Numbered from the stretch's first letter, positions 17,597 to 27,540 are shown. The stretch: DNA of 64,000 nt from CAVVEQ01 sp963828855 (GCA_963828855.1 CAWHGB010000008.1:433561-497560); one strand, 5' to 3'. Notes: generated from the letters alone by a model not told the origin. A program made the numbers and translations.

Positions 17597-18269
17597 GGCG
17601 ATCCTTCGGGCATCCCTCGATCACGATCGTGTACTCGCCCCGCGGTGGCTCTGATTTATAGAAATCCTGCAATTCGCTCAAGGTTCCCCGTTTGACCTGC
17701 TCAAATTTCTTGGTCAGGTCATTGGCGCAGGCTGCATGACGATTACCGAAAACATCGAGCGCGTCCTGCAGGGAAGTCCCCAACCGGTACGGACTCTCAT
17801 AATAAACCAGGGTGTGGGTGGAAAGGGCGTCCACCTCAAAGAAACGCTTGCGCGGACCAGATTTATGCGGAGGAAAACCACGGAAGGTGAAGCTTGTGGT
17901 TGGCAGCCCGGAAAGCGTCAGTGCCATGATGAATGCGCTGGGTCCCGGAACTGCATTCACCTCGAAACCTTTTTCCAATGCTGCCCGCACCACCAGGAAA
18001 CCTGGATCTGAAATCCCGGGTGTTCCGGAGTCGGTGACAAGGGCGATGGATTTTTCTTCCCCCAAAAGGTTCAGGATTCGCGGAAGAACCCGGTTTTCGT
18101 TATCCACCCGGAAGGTGAGCATCGGTTTCGAGATCCCGAAATGTTTGAGCAGGAATCCAGTCTTGCGGGTATCCTCGCAGATGACCAGATCCGCGTCTGA
18201 TAACGCTTCCAACGCCCGCTGGCTGATATCTCCCAGGTTACCGATGGGGGTGGAGACCAAGATGAGCAT
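17580..18269 (-). CDS. rsmI: 16S rRNA 2'-O-ribose C1402 methyltransferase RsmI
   Basis: This 229-residue tetrapyrrole-methylase-fold enzyme 2'-O-methylates C1402 in 16S rRNA helix 44. It starts directly with the family signature LVSTPIGNLGDISQRALEAL, then CEDTRKTGFLL, ALVTDSGTPGISDPGFLVV, VPGPSAFIMALTLSGLP and FRGFPPHKSGPRK. YYESPYRLGTSLQD and the ELTKKFE-like segment (NDLTKKFEQVKRGTL) close the catalytic region. Compared with E. coli RsmI it lacks the short C-terminal extension, which is common outside proteobacteria. The stop overlaps the convergent transporter gene by 17 bases. Confidence 0.93.
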   Translation of the reverse strand: MLILVSTPIGNLGDISQRALEALSDADLVICEDTRKTGFLLKHFGISKPMLTFRVDNENRVLPRILNLLGEEKSIALVTDSGTPGISDPGFLVVRAALEKGFEVNAVPGPSAFIMALTLSGLPTTSFTFRGFPPHKSGPRKRFFEVDALSTHTLVYYESPYRLGTSLQDALDVFGNRHAACANDLTKKFEQVKRGTLSELQDFYKSEPPRGEYTIVIEGCPKDRPNQSG

Positions 18270-18506
18270 AAAAAAAGTATAGCATGGGTAAGCGGATTAG
18301 ATTGAAATTTCATAAAATTGTTTGAAGAACCGGTGATACTTTATGCCATGAAATATCAAATCAGTAATACTAGGTTATATTGGCCAAATTCAGAGTATGG
18401 TTTGAATTATGGTAGCATTTTATATAGATTTTCAAATCATATTTATTTTCAATATTCAACCTTATAATTCATCTTTCAAATTTTACTAAGCCATTGAGTA
18501 TTAATA

Positions 18507-20941
18507 ATGAGAAAGTATTTTCCTTACATCATCGCTTTTCTTTTTATCTCATTAATGATTTTAAGTTTTCTGATAATGGTCAAACCTGGAGCAAGGGTTT
18601 TCTATTTGAATTCGCAGCTCCCCTCTGATGCGCTGACCCAATCGAAGAAAGCATTAGAACACCGATTCTATCCCCCAGGTTTCCTTTTTGATCCCGAATC
18701 TGCTCTTATCACTCAGGATGGTGACGTATTAACAAAATCACTTCCAAATGAACCGGAAAATGGGAAACCGGGAACATTTGCCATTGTAAGGATAAATAGC
18801 GATCTTTACTCCCTCCTCTTTGTCCCTAAAGACCTAAATCAATCCGATACGAAAAACCACACTTTTGAAATTCTCTTTCATCCGCGTTTTATTTCATCCA
18901 ATTCTGGTGGTGCGGTTTTCCTGATTATTTCTTTTTGCTTTTTTATATTCTTGGCTACTCAAGGGAAGTCTATTTATAAAAACCAACATTTAAATAATTT
19001 TCTAGCCACACCACTCAGGTGGATTGACAAATTCTCCAAAAAAACAGGCATTTATGCTCCCATTCCTGAGACATCGCGATTCGCGCTTTTGAAAAGTGCG
19101 TATTCAACTACTGTCTTATTGTCATTCCTACTAGTATTCATGGAATGGCTTTTTTTAGTCACAAAACCATCCTTCATGAGCTATTTTGGTATTAAATGAA
19201 AAAATAAAAATCTTCCTTATCACCGGTTTCGGCTTATCAATCATCTTCCTTATGCATCCTTTTTGTGTTCTTCCTGCTCGATCTCATCCTGACCCATCGG
19301 TTTCCTAAATTTCGTAGTTATACGTATCACTTACCAGCTTCAATAATCGCAGCTTGCCTGATACTACTCGTCATCGACAACTTCACTTATACGCTTTTTT
19401 CTTTTGGAATTATTGATTCAAAGCCCATTTTTCGTGTTTTCTACGCCTTTTTCTTCATTCTTTTGATCTATTTACTTAACCGCAGGATGTCTTCCGGTGT
19501 TCATATTGGTGGGAAAACAAGCATGCTGAAATCACCTGGTTTTTTCGCCACCTTGCTTCTTGGCGGTTCACTCCTAATTACATTAACTTCCATTCAATTC
19601 CTAGGAAATTCTAATTTCCACCTCGAAGATAATGAATCCAGCAACAAGAAACCAAATATTATCCTTCTTGGAACGGATGGTTTGAACGCACAGAATATGT
19701 CCGCTTATGGTTACGAAAGGGATACGACGCCTTTTATCAGGGAACTCGCAAAATCATCCCTGCTTGGGGAGAATCACTTTTCAAATGCTTCAAGGACATT
19801 GGGTTCCACAGTTTCGATTCTAACGGGGAAATCTCCATTAACCACTCGTGTGCTTTATCCACCTGATATCCTTGGTGGGAAGGATATGTTTCAACATCTC
19901 CCCGGAATTCTAAAGGCTAATGGCTATACAAATGTTTCGCTTGGAGTTCCGTATTACGTGGATCCAAACGCGGTGAATTTCAAGGACGCTTTTGATTCTA
20001 TCAACTGCCGTGAGAATCATAACAAGGAATATTTCGGCGGATTATCCAAAATTGGCCTGTTCTCCGAAAACTATTTCCTGAACACTGTACTGAGCCGGAT
20101 TGGAGATCGGGTAATGCACGTCTTTTTTATTAAGGATATGGTCAACCCTTATCTGCTAGTAATTGACCGTGAAACGGATGCATTGCAGGATTTTCAACGT
20201 ATGAGTTGCCTGTTTTCGTTTTTGGATGAAGCCGAACAATCTGGTAAACCGCTGTTTGCTCATATCCACTTATTGGGCACAAAAGGTCCCCAATTGCACC
20301 CCACGGTTCAGGTTTTTTCGAAGGGTCAAGTCCAGAATGAGGATTGGATGACCGATTTTTATGACGATACAATCCTAAACTACGACCAGCAGGTAGCTTC
20401 GCTAGTGGATTATCTCAGGTCCCATGATCAATTTGAGGACACCCTTATCGTTTTATTAACAGATCATGGCCAACAATATAAAATAATAAACAAACTCCCT
20501 TTGATTATTCACTTTCCAGGTAATGAACATGCGGGATCAATAAGAGTAAACACCCAGAACCTGGATATTGCTCCGACAATCTTGGATTACCTCGGGATCG
20601 AAATCCCGCCCTGGATGAACGGCGATTCCCTTCTCCAAAAACTGGATCCATTACGCATTATCATCGCCGTAGAGCCAACGCCCTTTGAAATTGTAAATGG
20701 GCGATCCGTGATTCAGAAGAGCGCAGCCGAACCACCTTTTTATCAGTTTGGCAAAATAACAGCATTTCAATGCCAGCAGATCACAATTATCGATTTGAAA
20801 AAGATAATAACAAGTGAAGTTATTGTTAAGAAACATACTTCTCCCTGCTCGCCAGAATTATTGGATTCACAGGATGAAATTATGAATAAGATTAGTGATT
20901 TCTTATTGAGTAAAGGATACGACTTACCCGAAAAATGGTGA
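18507..20941 (+). CDS. Membrane-anchored sulfatase-fold protein (copy 1), frameshifted
   Basis: Two frames make one protein of about 810 residues like the intact copy at 21031-23499. The first (18507-19199) has an N-terminal membrane helix, an extracellular part with FYPPGFLFDPESALITQDG, and membrane helices ending FMEWLFLVTKPSFMSYF. Indels near 19185 and 19258 restore LVLNEKIKIFLITGFGLS and then FFLLDLILTHRF in the second frame. The C-terminal half is a sulfatase/alkaline-phosphatase fold: PNIILLGTDGLNAQNMSAYG (metal Asp) and LGSTVSILTGKSP, with Ser/Thr where sulfatases have Cys, then LTDHGQQ. It may be a phosphoglycerol- or phosphoethanolamine-transferase-like surface enzyme. Substrate is unknown. 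Confidence 0.78.
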
Positions 20942-21030
20942 AGTGGTATTTTACCCGGATTTCAAACCTAAAGTTTTGACTCTGGCGAAAATGGTGTTCT
21001 ACTTATCCAAACGAGACGAATCAAAATAAC

Positions 21031-23499
21031 TTGAAAAATTTCTTCATTTCCGCAAAAAAAGAAAACCTCATCCTCATTATTGTGATCCTCTATATTGCGG
21101 CCTTGTTGGGCTGCCTATTAATCCTGACTTTTCCAGGAGCAAAGGGCTTTTACAAGACAATCAAAGTAGATACAGATACTCTTAAGATCGACGACTCATC
21201 CTACCAATTATCACTTCCTATTGATCGAAGAGTATTCAATCCAGAATCGATTTTGGTGGTGGAAGATGGCACGTTATTGATTCGGGCTTACTCAGATGAC
21301 GCCAGATATCGCCAGGAAGGTACATTTTATTTGAATGAAGGAACTGGCAACGAAATACTTGTTTCGTTTTTGCCTTCAGAGAATATTAAAAACCCTTTAA
21401 ATCAGCGGAATTTTTATATACTCATCAAACCCAATATTCTTTCAGGAAACTCTATTGGACAGGTTGTAATTGTCCTAATGGCGGGGATCGTCGTCATCCT
21501 CGGATGGCTCTACAAAAAAACCAATTCATTTATATCACATCGCCTGGTAGGAGTCGGAAAATCTAAACCTGAAACTCCAAATTCATCAGGTGACCTTAAA
21601 ACGAGTACCCGGCCGCAATCATCCAGAAAATCGCTCTTTCGAGCAGGCGTGGATTTGGTCATTCTTACGTATTTTCTTATATTTATGGAATGGTTGTTCT
21701 TTATCACCATGCCATCCTTCATGGATAATTTTTTACTTGTAAATAAAATAAAGATATTTCTGGCGACTTCAGCGCTGGTAACGATAATTGCATTTTTCTT
21801 TTTGATCTTCTTTTTTATCTTGGGGAGAGTAATCTCAAAATTCCTCCCGGAGGTTGGAAAATATTTCACGGGTATCCCGTTTGCTTTTCTTGCATCAAGC
21901 TTGTGTTTTCTGCTCCTCGATAATTTCCTAAACACGGTTTTTTCCATAGGTGTGGCAGGGTCGAGTGCCCCAGTTAGAATCCTGTTTTCCTTTTTATTTA
22001 TGTCTCTGTTCCTTTTTCTCCTGTTCAAAATGTCGGATAGATATTCAAGCCGGAATGATCCGGGGGATCTCCGCGTTTTGAGGTGGCTGGCGCTTGGATT
22101 TCTTGTTATCTCACTTCCACCAATAATTTCACGAATTGCCGAGAAGGCGGAAATTCAAGCTTCACCCTCCTTGACCACTGAATATGAAAATCCACCAAAT
22201 ATAGTCTTGATTTCTTCGGACGGCTTAAACGCCAGCAATATGTCACTTTATGGATATGAACGAGACACAACACCTTTTCTCCGTGAGCTGGCTGAGACCT
22301 CGCTGATTGGGGAAAATAATTTTCCGAATTCTGATCATTCGTTAGGCTCGGAAACCTCTTTACTCACCGGTCGGTTTCCATTTATCACCGGTATTTTATT
22401 TTCTCCGGACATATTACAGGGTAGTGATAGATTCTTGCACCTACCTGGAATTCTTCGAAATGCCGGTTATAGGACAGTGTCATTGGGGGTACCGTACTAT
22501 ATTGACGCGAATGTTGTCAATATGAATGACGCATTTGATGAAATTAATTGCATTGAAAATGGGAGCAACCTCTCGAAGCCGTTTTATTTCACCGGCTCCT
22601 TCGAGCAAGAACGGTATTTATTCTTCCAAATTAAAAAACGAATCGTGGAACGACTTCTTCACATCTTTTACCTGAGAGATATTAAAAGTGCGATATCCAC
22701 GGTGAACGATGTCTCAGGGTATACGGTTTCTGATCAGGCAAGATTGCAATGTTTACGGAGTTACCTCGCCGAAGCCAAGAGAACTGGACAGCCAATATTT
22801 GTTCACATGCACCAAATGGGTACACACGGACCCATGTTTGAAACATCAATCCAGCGGTTTTCCCACGGAGAGAAGCAGGAACAGAATTGGATGACCGATT
22901 TTTATGACGATTCGATAATTAACTTCGATTCGGATATTTCAACCTTGGTGGAATATCTCAAATCGCTCGGAATGTATCAGAACACAATCATCGGTATTTA
23001 TACGGATCACGGAACGGAGTGGACGAACACCAGGAGACTTCCATTATTGATTCATTTTCCTGGAAACCAAAACACAGGCAGAATCCATGAAAACACACAG
23101 AATCTGGATATCACCCCAACGATTCTTGATTATCTGGGAATGGAAATACCTGAATGGATGGATGGGTCTTCCTTGCTATCTCCCCTCCCCCAAAATAGGA
23201 TCATCTTTTCGGTTGATACGATTGAACCTGTCCAGGTATCCGGACTTTGGACAATGCCAAAAAACACAAACATTCTTCCCTTCCGACAAATAGAAACCAT
23301 GAAAGCCATACAATGTCAGAAGGTAACCTCTATTAATCTGGAAAGCTTTACGGTCCAGGAAAGCGAGGTTGATGAGCACACAGCGCTTTGCTCTGCAGCT
23401 ACGCTTAACACACGCGGGGAAATCATCAACAAGATGGGTGAATTGCTTCGTCGAGCTGGCTATCGCCTGCCTGAGGATTGGAAGAACCTCAATAAATAG
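21031..23499 (+). CDS. Membrane-anchored sulfatase-fold protein (copy 2)
   Basis: This 822-residue intact paralogue of the preceding gene starts at TTG 21031. It has one N-terminal membrane helix, an extracellular insert to about residue 135, then several membrane helices between about 140 and 370. From residue 388 the sulfatase fold begins: PNIVLISSDGLNASNMSLYG, LGSETSLLTGRFPFITG, HMHQMGTHGP, YTDHGTEW. The motif that carries formylglycine in sulfatases reads Ser/Thr here, so the arylsulfatase maturase upstream cannot be its activator. By fold it resembles lipoteichoic-acid synthase and other transferases that move headgroups on the outer face. Its AT-rich composition differs from the flanks. 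Confidence 0.8.
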   Translation: MKNFFISAKKENLILIIVILYIAALLGCLLILTFPGAKGFYKTIKVDTDTLKIDDSSYQLSLPIDRRVFNPESILVVEDGTLLIRAYSDDARYRQEGTFYLNEGTGNEILVSFLPSENIKNPLNQRNFYILIKPNILSGNSIGQVVIVLMAGIVVILGWLYKKTNSFISHRLVGVGKSKPETPNSSGDLKTSTRPQSSRKSLFRAGVDLVILTYFLIFMEWLFFITMPSFMDNFLLVNKIKIFLATSALVTIIAFFFLIFFFILGRVISKFLPEVGKYFTGIPFAFLASSLCFLLLDNFLNTVFSIGVAGSSAPVRILFSFLFMSLFLFLLFKMSDRYSSRNDPGDLRVLRWLALGFLVISLPPIISRIAEKAEIQASPSLTTEYENPPNIVLISSDGLNASNMSLYGYERDTTPFLRELAETSLIGENNFPNSDHSLGSETSLLTGRFPFITGILFSPDILQGSDRFLHLPGILRNAGYRTVSLGVPYYIDANVVNMNDAFDEINCIENGSNLSKPFYFTGSFEQERYLFFQIKKRIVERLLHIFYLRDIKSAISTVNDVSGYTVSDQARLQCLRSYLAEAKRTGQPIFVHMHQMGTHGPMFETSIQRFSHGEKQEQNWMTDFYDDSIINFDSDISTLVEYLKSLGMYQNTIIGIYTDHGTEWTNTRRLPLLIHFPGNQNTGRIHENTQNLDITPTILDYLGMEIPEWMDGSSLLSPLPQNRIIFSVDTIEPVQVSGLWTMPKNTNILPFRQIETMKAIQCQKVTSINLESFTVQESEVDEHTALCSAATLNTRGEIINKMGELLRRAGYRLPEDWKNLNK

Positions 23500-23614
23500 T
23501 ACCATTATCCCAGAGATATTTTATTAATTATCAATGCAAGTCATCTATCATTTCAAGACTTGAACAATCCTAAAACTCAGGCAAATCACAAAAAGATTTC
23601 CGGTTGGTCTTATA

Positions 23615-24535
23615 ATGGACCCGAAATCGATGACTGACAACATAACCCGGGATCGCCTTAAAACAGAACTCCCTGTCACCCCTTCTCTCCGCCGACCGGA
23701 TTATATCCGTGTCCGCGCACCGGGCGGCGAAGGGTATGAGCACATCCAGGAATTGGTGCGCAGCAAATCCTTGCACACGGTCTGTGAAGAGGCCCATTGC
23801 CCGAACCTGGGGGAATGCTGGGGGAGTGGAACCGCGACTTTCCTCATCCTGGGGGATATCTGTACCCGCTCCTGCGGATTCTGCGACATCCGCCATGGCC
23901 GCCCCCTTCCGCTAGATCCCAGGGAAGCGAACCACGTTGTTCAGGCGGTGAAAGCCATGCGGCTAAAACACGCCGTTATCACCAGCGTGAACCGCGATGA
24001 ACTTCCCGATGGCGGTGCTTCCGTCTTTGCTGATGTGATTCGCGGGATTCACGAGGAAGTACCTGAATGTACCGTAGAGGTTCTGATCCCGGATTTCAAA
24101 GGCGATCTGGATGCACTTAAGATCGTCATGGATGCCAAACCAGAGGTTTTGAACCACAATATCGAAACCGTCCCGAGGCTCTTCAGGCAGGTCCAACCCC
24201 AGGATCATTACGAATGGTCCGAAGCAGTGCTGCGCAACGCGCGCGTGTTTTTCCCCGGTACGGCTACAAAATCCGGGTTGATGGTTGGATTAGGGGAAAC
24301 TATTGAAGAGATAAAATCGGTGATGAGCGATCTGGTGAACTGGGGTGTGGAGATATTAACCATCGGACAATATCTCCAACCGAGTCGCAAACACCTTCCC
24401 ATCGAAAAATATTACACCCTCGAAGAATTCGAGGAACTGCGAACGTACGGAATAAATCTAGGTTTTCGCTGGGTGGAAAGCGCACCCCTGGTGCGCTCAT
24501 CCTATCATGCCGGTCTGCAATCCGGTTCGAAGTAA
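23615..24535 (+). CDS. lipA: Lipoyl synthase LipA
   Basis: This 306-residue radical SAM enzyme inserts two sulfurs into octanoyl groups on lipoyl-dependent enzymes. The auxiliary cluster cysteines lie in CEEAHCPNLGEC (Cys57, 62, 68), and the radical-SAM CTRSCGFC is Cys83, 87, 90. The conserved TSVNRDELPDGG, LIPDFKGD, NHNIETV and the C-terminal RSSYHAG (the Ser ligand of the auxiliary cluster) are all there. An ATG at 23630 is an alternative start. The gene stands alone, with no lipB or dehydrogenase genes nearby. The octanoyl donor route cannot be seen from this window. Confidence 0.96.
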   Translation: MDPKSMTDNITRDRLKTELPVTPSLRRPDYIRVRAPGGEGYEHIQELVRSKSLHTVCEEAHCPNLGECWGSGTATFLILGDICTRSCGFCDIRHGRPLPLDPREANHVVQAVKAMRLKHAVITSVNRDELPDGGASVFADVIRGIHEEVPECTVEVLIPDFKGDLDALKIVMDAKPEVLNHNIETVPRLFRQVQPQDHYEWSEAVLRNARVFFPGTATKSGLMVGLGETIEEIKSVMSDLVNWGVEILTIGQYLQPSRKHLPIEKYYTLEEFEELRTYGINLGFRWVESAPLVRSSYHAGLQSGSK

Positions 24536-24543
24536 ATCCCTAT

Positions 24544-25239
24544 TCAACTCTCGACCCGAGAGGAAATGCCTTTTAATTTTCGTTTCTCGAACTCCCGGAG
24601 AGCGTCCTTCGCGATCCAGCGGGCAGTTCGGTCATCCGATATAAGTAAATCCTCCGCGCAATAAATGCATTGCTCAAGCAGGTCCTTATTCCGTTTACCA
24701 ATATTCCGCAGTGCCCAATTAACCCCCTTCTTCACATAATTGCGGGGATCGGTCGAATGTGCTTTGATGAGACCGAAGAAAGGCATGAACTCCCCATTGG
24801 TCATGGTGCGATTGTGCCAGGCAAGCCCTGCTATGGTCGCAAAGGCCGCCCGCCGGACGAATTCCTCCTCCCGTTCAGCCCAATCAAATATCGCCGGGAT
24901 CGCGAAAGGCGTCAGGTGAAAAAGGCTGGTGGTCGCCTGGTCGCATAGATCCCAGGTATCGAAATCCTTAACCCACTCATCCATCTGGTCACGGGTTACC
25001 TTCTCCGGGATATCCACAAAACAAGCCATCAGGCGGGCATCATGGATTTCTGTGTCCCATAACGCCAGAGCCAAATCATGGTCATGGATACTTTTCGCAA
25101 TTTTGCGGATATCATAGATGCTTACCCCCAGCATATTCCTGCCAGAGATACCATATCGCTGCTGGCCTGCAATTCCATCTTGAGAACTTCTTTCGCGGAG
25201 TTGATTCACCAACGTGTCAAGATCAGGATGCTGGTTCAT
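24544..25239 (-). CDS. AlkD-like DNA alkylation repair HEAT-repeat protein
   Basis: The ATG at 25239 gives 231 residues; a TTG 33 bases upstream is possible. The protein is all-helical, built of HEAT-like repeats, and has the AlkD pattern: SIYDIRKIAKSI, DFDTWDLCDQATTSLF, REEEFVRRAAFATIAGLAWHN, DPRNYVKKGVNWALRNIGKRN and RTARWIAKDALREF. AlkD excises bulky N3/N7-alkylated bases without base flipping. Trp and Asp in the DTWDLCD segment fit the catalytic site. Its start overlaps the end of the DNA methyltransferase gene by 17 bases, so the two are very likely translated together. Confidence 0.85.
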   Translation of the reverse strand: MNQHPDLDTLVNQLRERSSQDGIAGQQRYGISGRNMLGVSIYDIRKIAKSIHDHDLALALWDTEIHDARLMACFVDIPEKVTRDQMDEWVKDFDTWDLCDQATTSLFHLTPFAIPAIFDWAEREEEFVRRAAFATIAGLAWHNRTMTNGEFMPFFGLIKAHSTDPRNYVKKGVNWALRNIGKRNKDLLEQCIYCAEDLLISDDRTARWIAKDALREFEKRKLKGISSRVES

Positions 25240-26074
25240 AGTTAATCCATTCGATGGTTGGATTTCCTTCAAAGCGTGAAGACATCACTTTAAGTGCTTC
25301 CGGGTTATTATCCGCCAGAATAAATCGTCTTCCCAATTCCAGGCAAACCGCCCCTGTGGTTCCGCTGCCTGCAAAGAAATCCATCACAATATCTCCTTCA
25401 TTGGAGGAAGCCTGGATGATCCGGCGAATGATCCCTTCCGGTTTCTGGGTGGGGTATCCGGTTTTTTCCCGGCTGTTTGTGCCCACGATCGTATGCCACC
25501 AGGTATCGGTGGGCGTTTTCCCGCGTGCAGCTTTCTCCGGGCTGACCAGTCCGGGAGCCATATAGGGGATGCGCTCGATTTCCTCATAGTTGAAAATATA
25601 ATTCTCAGGATCTTTGGCATACCAGAGGATGTTATCGTGCTTGGGAGGCCAGCGTTTCCGGGTTCTGGCTCCATAATCGTATGCCCAGATGATCTCATTG
25701 ATGAAGGCTGACCGTCCAAAAATGGCATCCAAGGCGATCTTACAATAGTGTACTTCCCGGTAATCGATGTGAAAGAAAATACTGCCGTTGGGTTTGAGCA
25801 AACGGTGCGCCTCGTTTAGCCTAGGGGTTATAAACTCCAGGAAATCGTCGAAGATATCAGCGTAAGCATTGGTCCCCATTTTGACCGTTTGGTACTGCTG
25901 CCCCATGAAACCTTTCCTATCCCCTTCCCCCGCCCGAATCGTGCGGATCTGGGTCCTTGCCTGGGTTCGCCCGGTATTGAAGGGCGGATCGATGTAGATA
26001 AGGTCTATGGAACCTTCCGGTATGGTTTGAAGAATTGGGAGATTATCTCCAAAATAAATTCGGTTCGGTTTCAT
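25223..26074 (-). CDS. Orphan DNA methyltransferase (beta-class order, N6-adenine or N4-cytosine)
   Basis: This 283-residue protein matches the DNA methylase N-4/N-6 family. The catalytic motif DPPF (29-32) comes before the SAM motif FFAGSGTTG (233-241), the beta-class order. GYPTQKP precedes motif I, as usual. DPPF is found in both N6A and N4C enzymes of this class. No restriction endonuclease is adjacent, so it is an orphan. It sits in a unit with an AlkD-like gene (17-base overlap) and the nitroreductase (4-base overlap). A target-recognition segment lies around residues 120-190. Confidence 0.85.
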   Translation of the reverse strand: MKPNRIYFGDNLPILQTIPEGSIDLIYIDPPFNTGRTQARTQIRTIRAGEGDRKGFMGQQYQTVKMGTNAYADIFDDFLEFITPRLNEAHRLLKPNGSIFFHIDYREVHYCKIALDAIFGRSAFINEIIWAYDYGARTRKRWPPKHDNILWYAKDPENYIFNYEEIERIPYMAPGLVSPEKAARGKTPTDTWWHTIVGTNSREKTGYPTQKPEGIIRRIIQASSNEGDIVMDFFAGSGTTGAVCLELGRRFILADNNPEALKVMSSRFEGNPTIEWINYEPAS

Positions 26075-26685
26075 GCGGTGAACTTTTCATAAGAGACGAT
26101 CTCCGAGAGAGGTTTCCGTCGACGGGCGTCCGGTTGCTCGAGCGGGTTACCCAGAGGCATCACCGCCGGGGCACGCCAGGAGGGAGGGATATCCAGGATT
26201 TCCTTCAATTTATCCTCGCGCAATCCTGCAACCCAGCAGCCCCCCAATCCTTCCGCCACCGCGGCCAGGGCGAGGTGATCCATCGAGATGGTGAGATCGA
26301 TAAGCAAACCGCTTTCCCATTCCACGAGTCCTGTTTTTTGCAGCTCAATCAAATGATCCTGGTTCGCAACAATCACCTTGTCCTCCTGGTAGATCTTAAC
26401 ATAGGCTTCCGCCAGATCACCGCATACAACGATGATCACAGGGGCATCGGCGATCCAATCCTGGCGGATCTCCCTACCGGAAGAAGTGAAGAAGGTGCAA
26501 ATATCCGCGATCTTTTTCCTTGTCAACGGCTCTCTCACGACAATGAATTTCCAGGGTTGGGCATTTTTACCGGAAGGTGCGGCTTGCATAGCCTTAAGCA
26601 TTCGCTCAAGGGCTTCCTCCGGGATCGGGGTGTCAGCGAATTTGCGTATGCTTCTGCGGGTATGGATCGCCTGGTATAAATCCAT
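26071..26685 (-). CDS. Nitroreductase-family FMN oxidoreductase
   Basis: This 204-residue protein has the nitroreductase fold: IHTRRSIRKFADTPIPEEALERML (FMN-binding Arg/Ser), AAPSGKNAQPWKFIVV, then MDHLALAAVAEGLGGCWVAGL and the C-terminal RRKPLSEIV. It binds FMN and uses NAD(P)H to reduce nitro, quinone or similar groups. The physiological substrate cannot be named. The C-terminal AVMPLGNPLEQPDARRRKPL matches the branch of small nitroreductases common in anaerobes. It is the first gene of the unit that goes on to the DNA methyltransferase and AlkD-like genes. Confidence 0.88.
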   Translation of the reverse strand: MDLYQAIHTRRSIRKFADTPIPEEALERMLKAMQAAPSGKNAQPWKFIVVREPLTRKKIADICTFFTSSGREIRQDWIADAPVIIVVCGDLAEAYVKIYQEDKVIVANQDHLIELQKTGLVEWESGLLIDLTISMDHLALAAVAEGLGGCWVAGLREDKLKEILDIPPSWRAPAVMPLGNPLEQPDARRRKPLSEIVSYEKFTA

Positions 26686-26787
26686 GGATTTGACCTTTCG
26701 ATGATGATGAATATCTCAATCGGAACCCTTATTTTATGCCGGGTGGGTGATTTTTGCTATAATCAGGAGCGCGTAAAAGAGGAAAAT

Positions 26788-27495
26788 ATGACCCCTTTCA
26801 AGATAGAACAACCCCTTGAGTACATCCATTTCCTGGAAAAATGGATGGATGATCTTCCCGTTACTAGCCTTGCTCAAATCACCGCAGCCCCGCAAAAGTG
26901 CGCCATCATTTCCGTGGACGTGATCAAAGGGTTTTGCACCATCGGTCCGCTCAGCAGTCCGCGGGTCGCAGCCATCGTCAAACCCATCGCCAGCTTATTG
27001 CAAAAAGCCTGGAATCAGCAGATCCACAATATCCTGTTCATCCAGGATACTCATGAACCGGATGCGGTCGAGTTTGGGTCCTACCCGCCGCACTGTGTAC
27101 GGGGTACGGAAGAAGCGGAAACAGTGGAAGAACTGCGTTCCCTGTCATTTTTCCCTGAGATCATCATCATGGAGAAAAATTCCATCTCCTCCGGGTTGAA
27201 CACCGGGTTGAATGAATGGCTCGCTGCCCACCCCGAAGTGGAAACCTTTTTCGTCCTCGGGGATTGCACAGACCTGTGCACTTACCAGCTGGCCATGCAT
27301 CTTCGCCTGGATGCAAATGCACGCCAGTTGAAACGCCGGGTGGTCGTTCCTGTAGATTGCGTGGATACCTATGACATGCCGTTGGAAATAGCTGCCGACC
27401 TTGACACTGTTCCCCACCCGGCAGCGTTCATTCATGCAGTGTTTTTACACAACATGCATTTGAATGGGATTGAGATTTTCAAGTCGATACAATAA
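26788..27495 (+). CDS. Isochorismatase-family hydrolase (nicotinamidase-like)
   Basis: The ATG at 26788 has the site AGAGGA seven bases upstream, so the longer frame from 26701 is not used. The 235-residue protein has the family's catalytic triad: Asp44 (ISVDVIKGF), Lys130 (IIMEKNSISS) and Cys164 (GDCTDLCTYQ). Metal-binding residues are suggested by DTHEPDAVEF and HCVRGTEEAE. The TDxC context and the HCVRGT motif favour a nicotinamidase-type amidohydrolase, which would feed NAD salvage, but other cysteine hydrolases of this family cannot be excluded. A terminator follows. Confidence 0.82.
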   Translation: MTPFKIEQPLEYIHFLEKWMDDLPVTSLAQITAAPQKCAIISVDVIKGFCTIGPLSSPRVAAIVKPIASLLQKAWNQQIHNILFIQDTHEPDAVEFGSYPPHCVRGTEEAETVEELRSLSFFPEIIIMEKNSISSGLNTGLNEWLAAHPEVETFFVLGDCTDLCTYQLAMHLRLDANARQLKRRVVVPVDCVDTYDMPLEIAADLDTVPHPAAFIHAVFLHNMHLNGIEIFKSIQ

Positions 27496-27522
27496 AAAAA
27501 CCGGCGGGTAATCGCCGGTTTC
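27492..27522. terminator. Bidirectional terminator
   Basis: The stem AAACCGGCG / CGCCGGTTT (27498-27506 and 27513-27521) surrounds loop GGTAAT and has an A-run before it. It lies between convergent genes and can end both. Confidence 0.85.
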
Positions 27523-27540
27523 CATTCCTGAACAAAATCC

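Noticed and set aside
18507..23499. The two membrane sulfatase-fold proteins as clients of the radical SAM maturase at 6196-7586
   Set aside because: They have no Cys at the maturation site, so formylglycine cannot be made by this enzyme.
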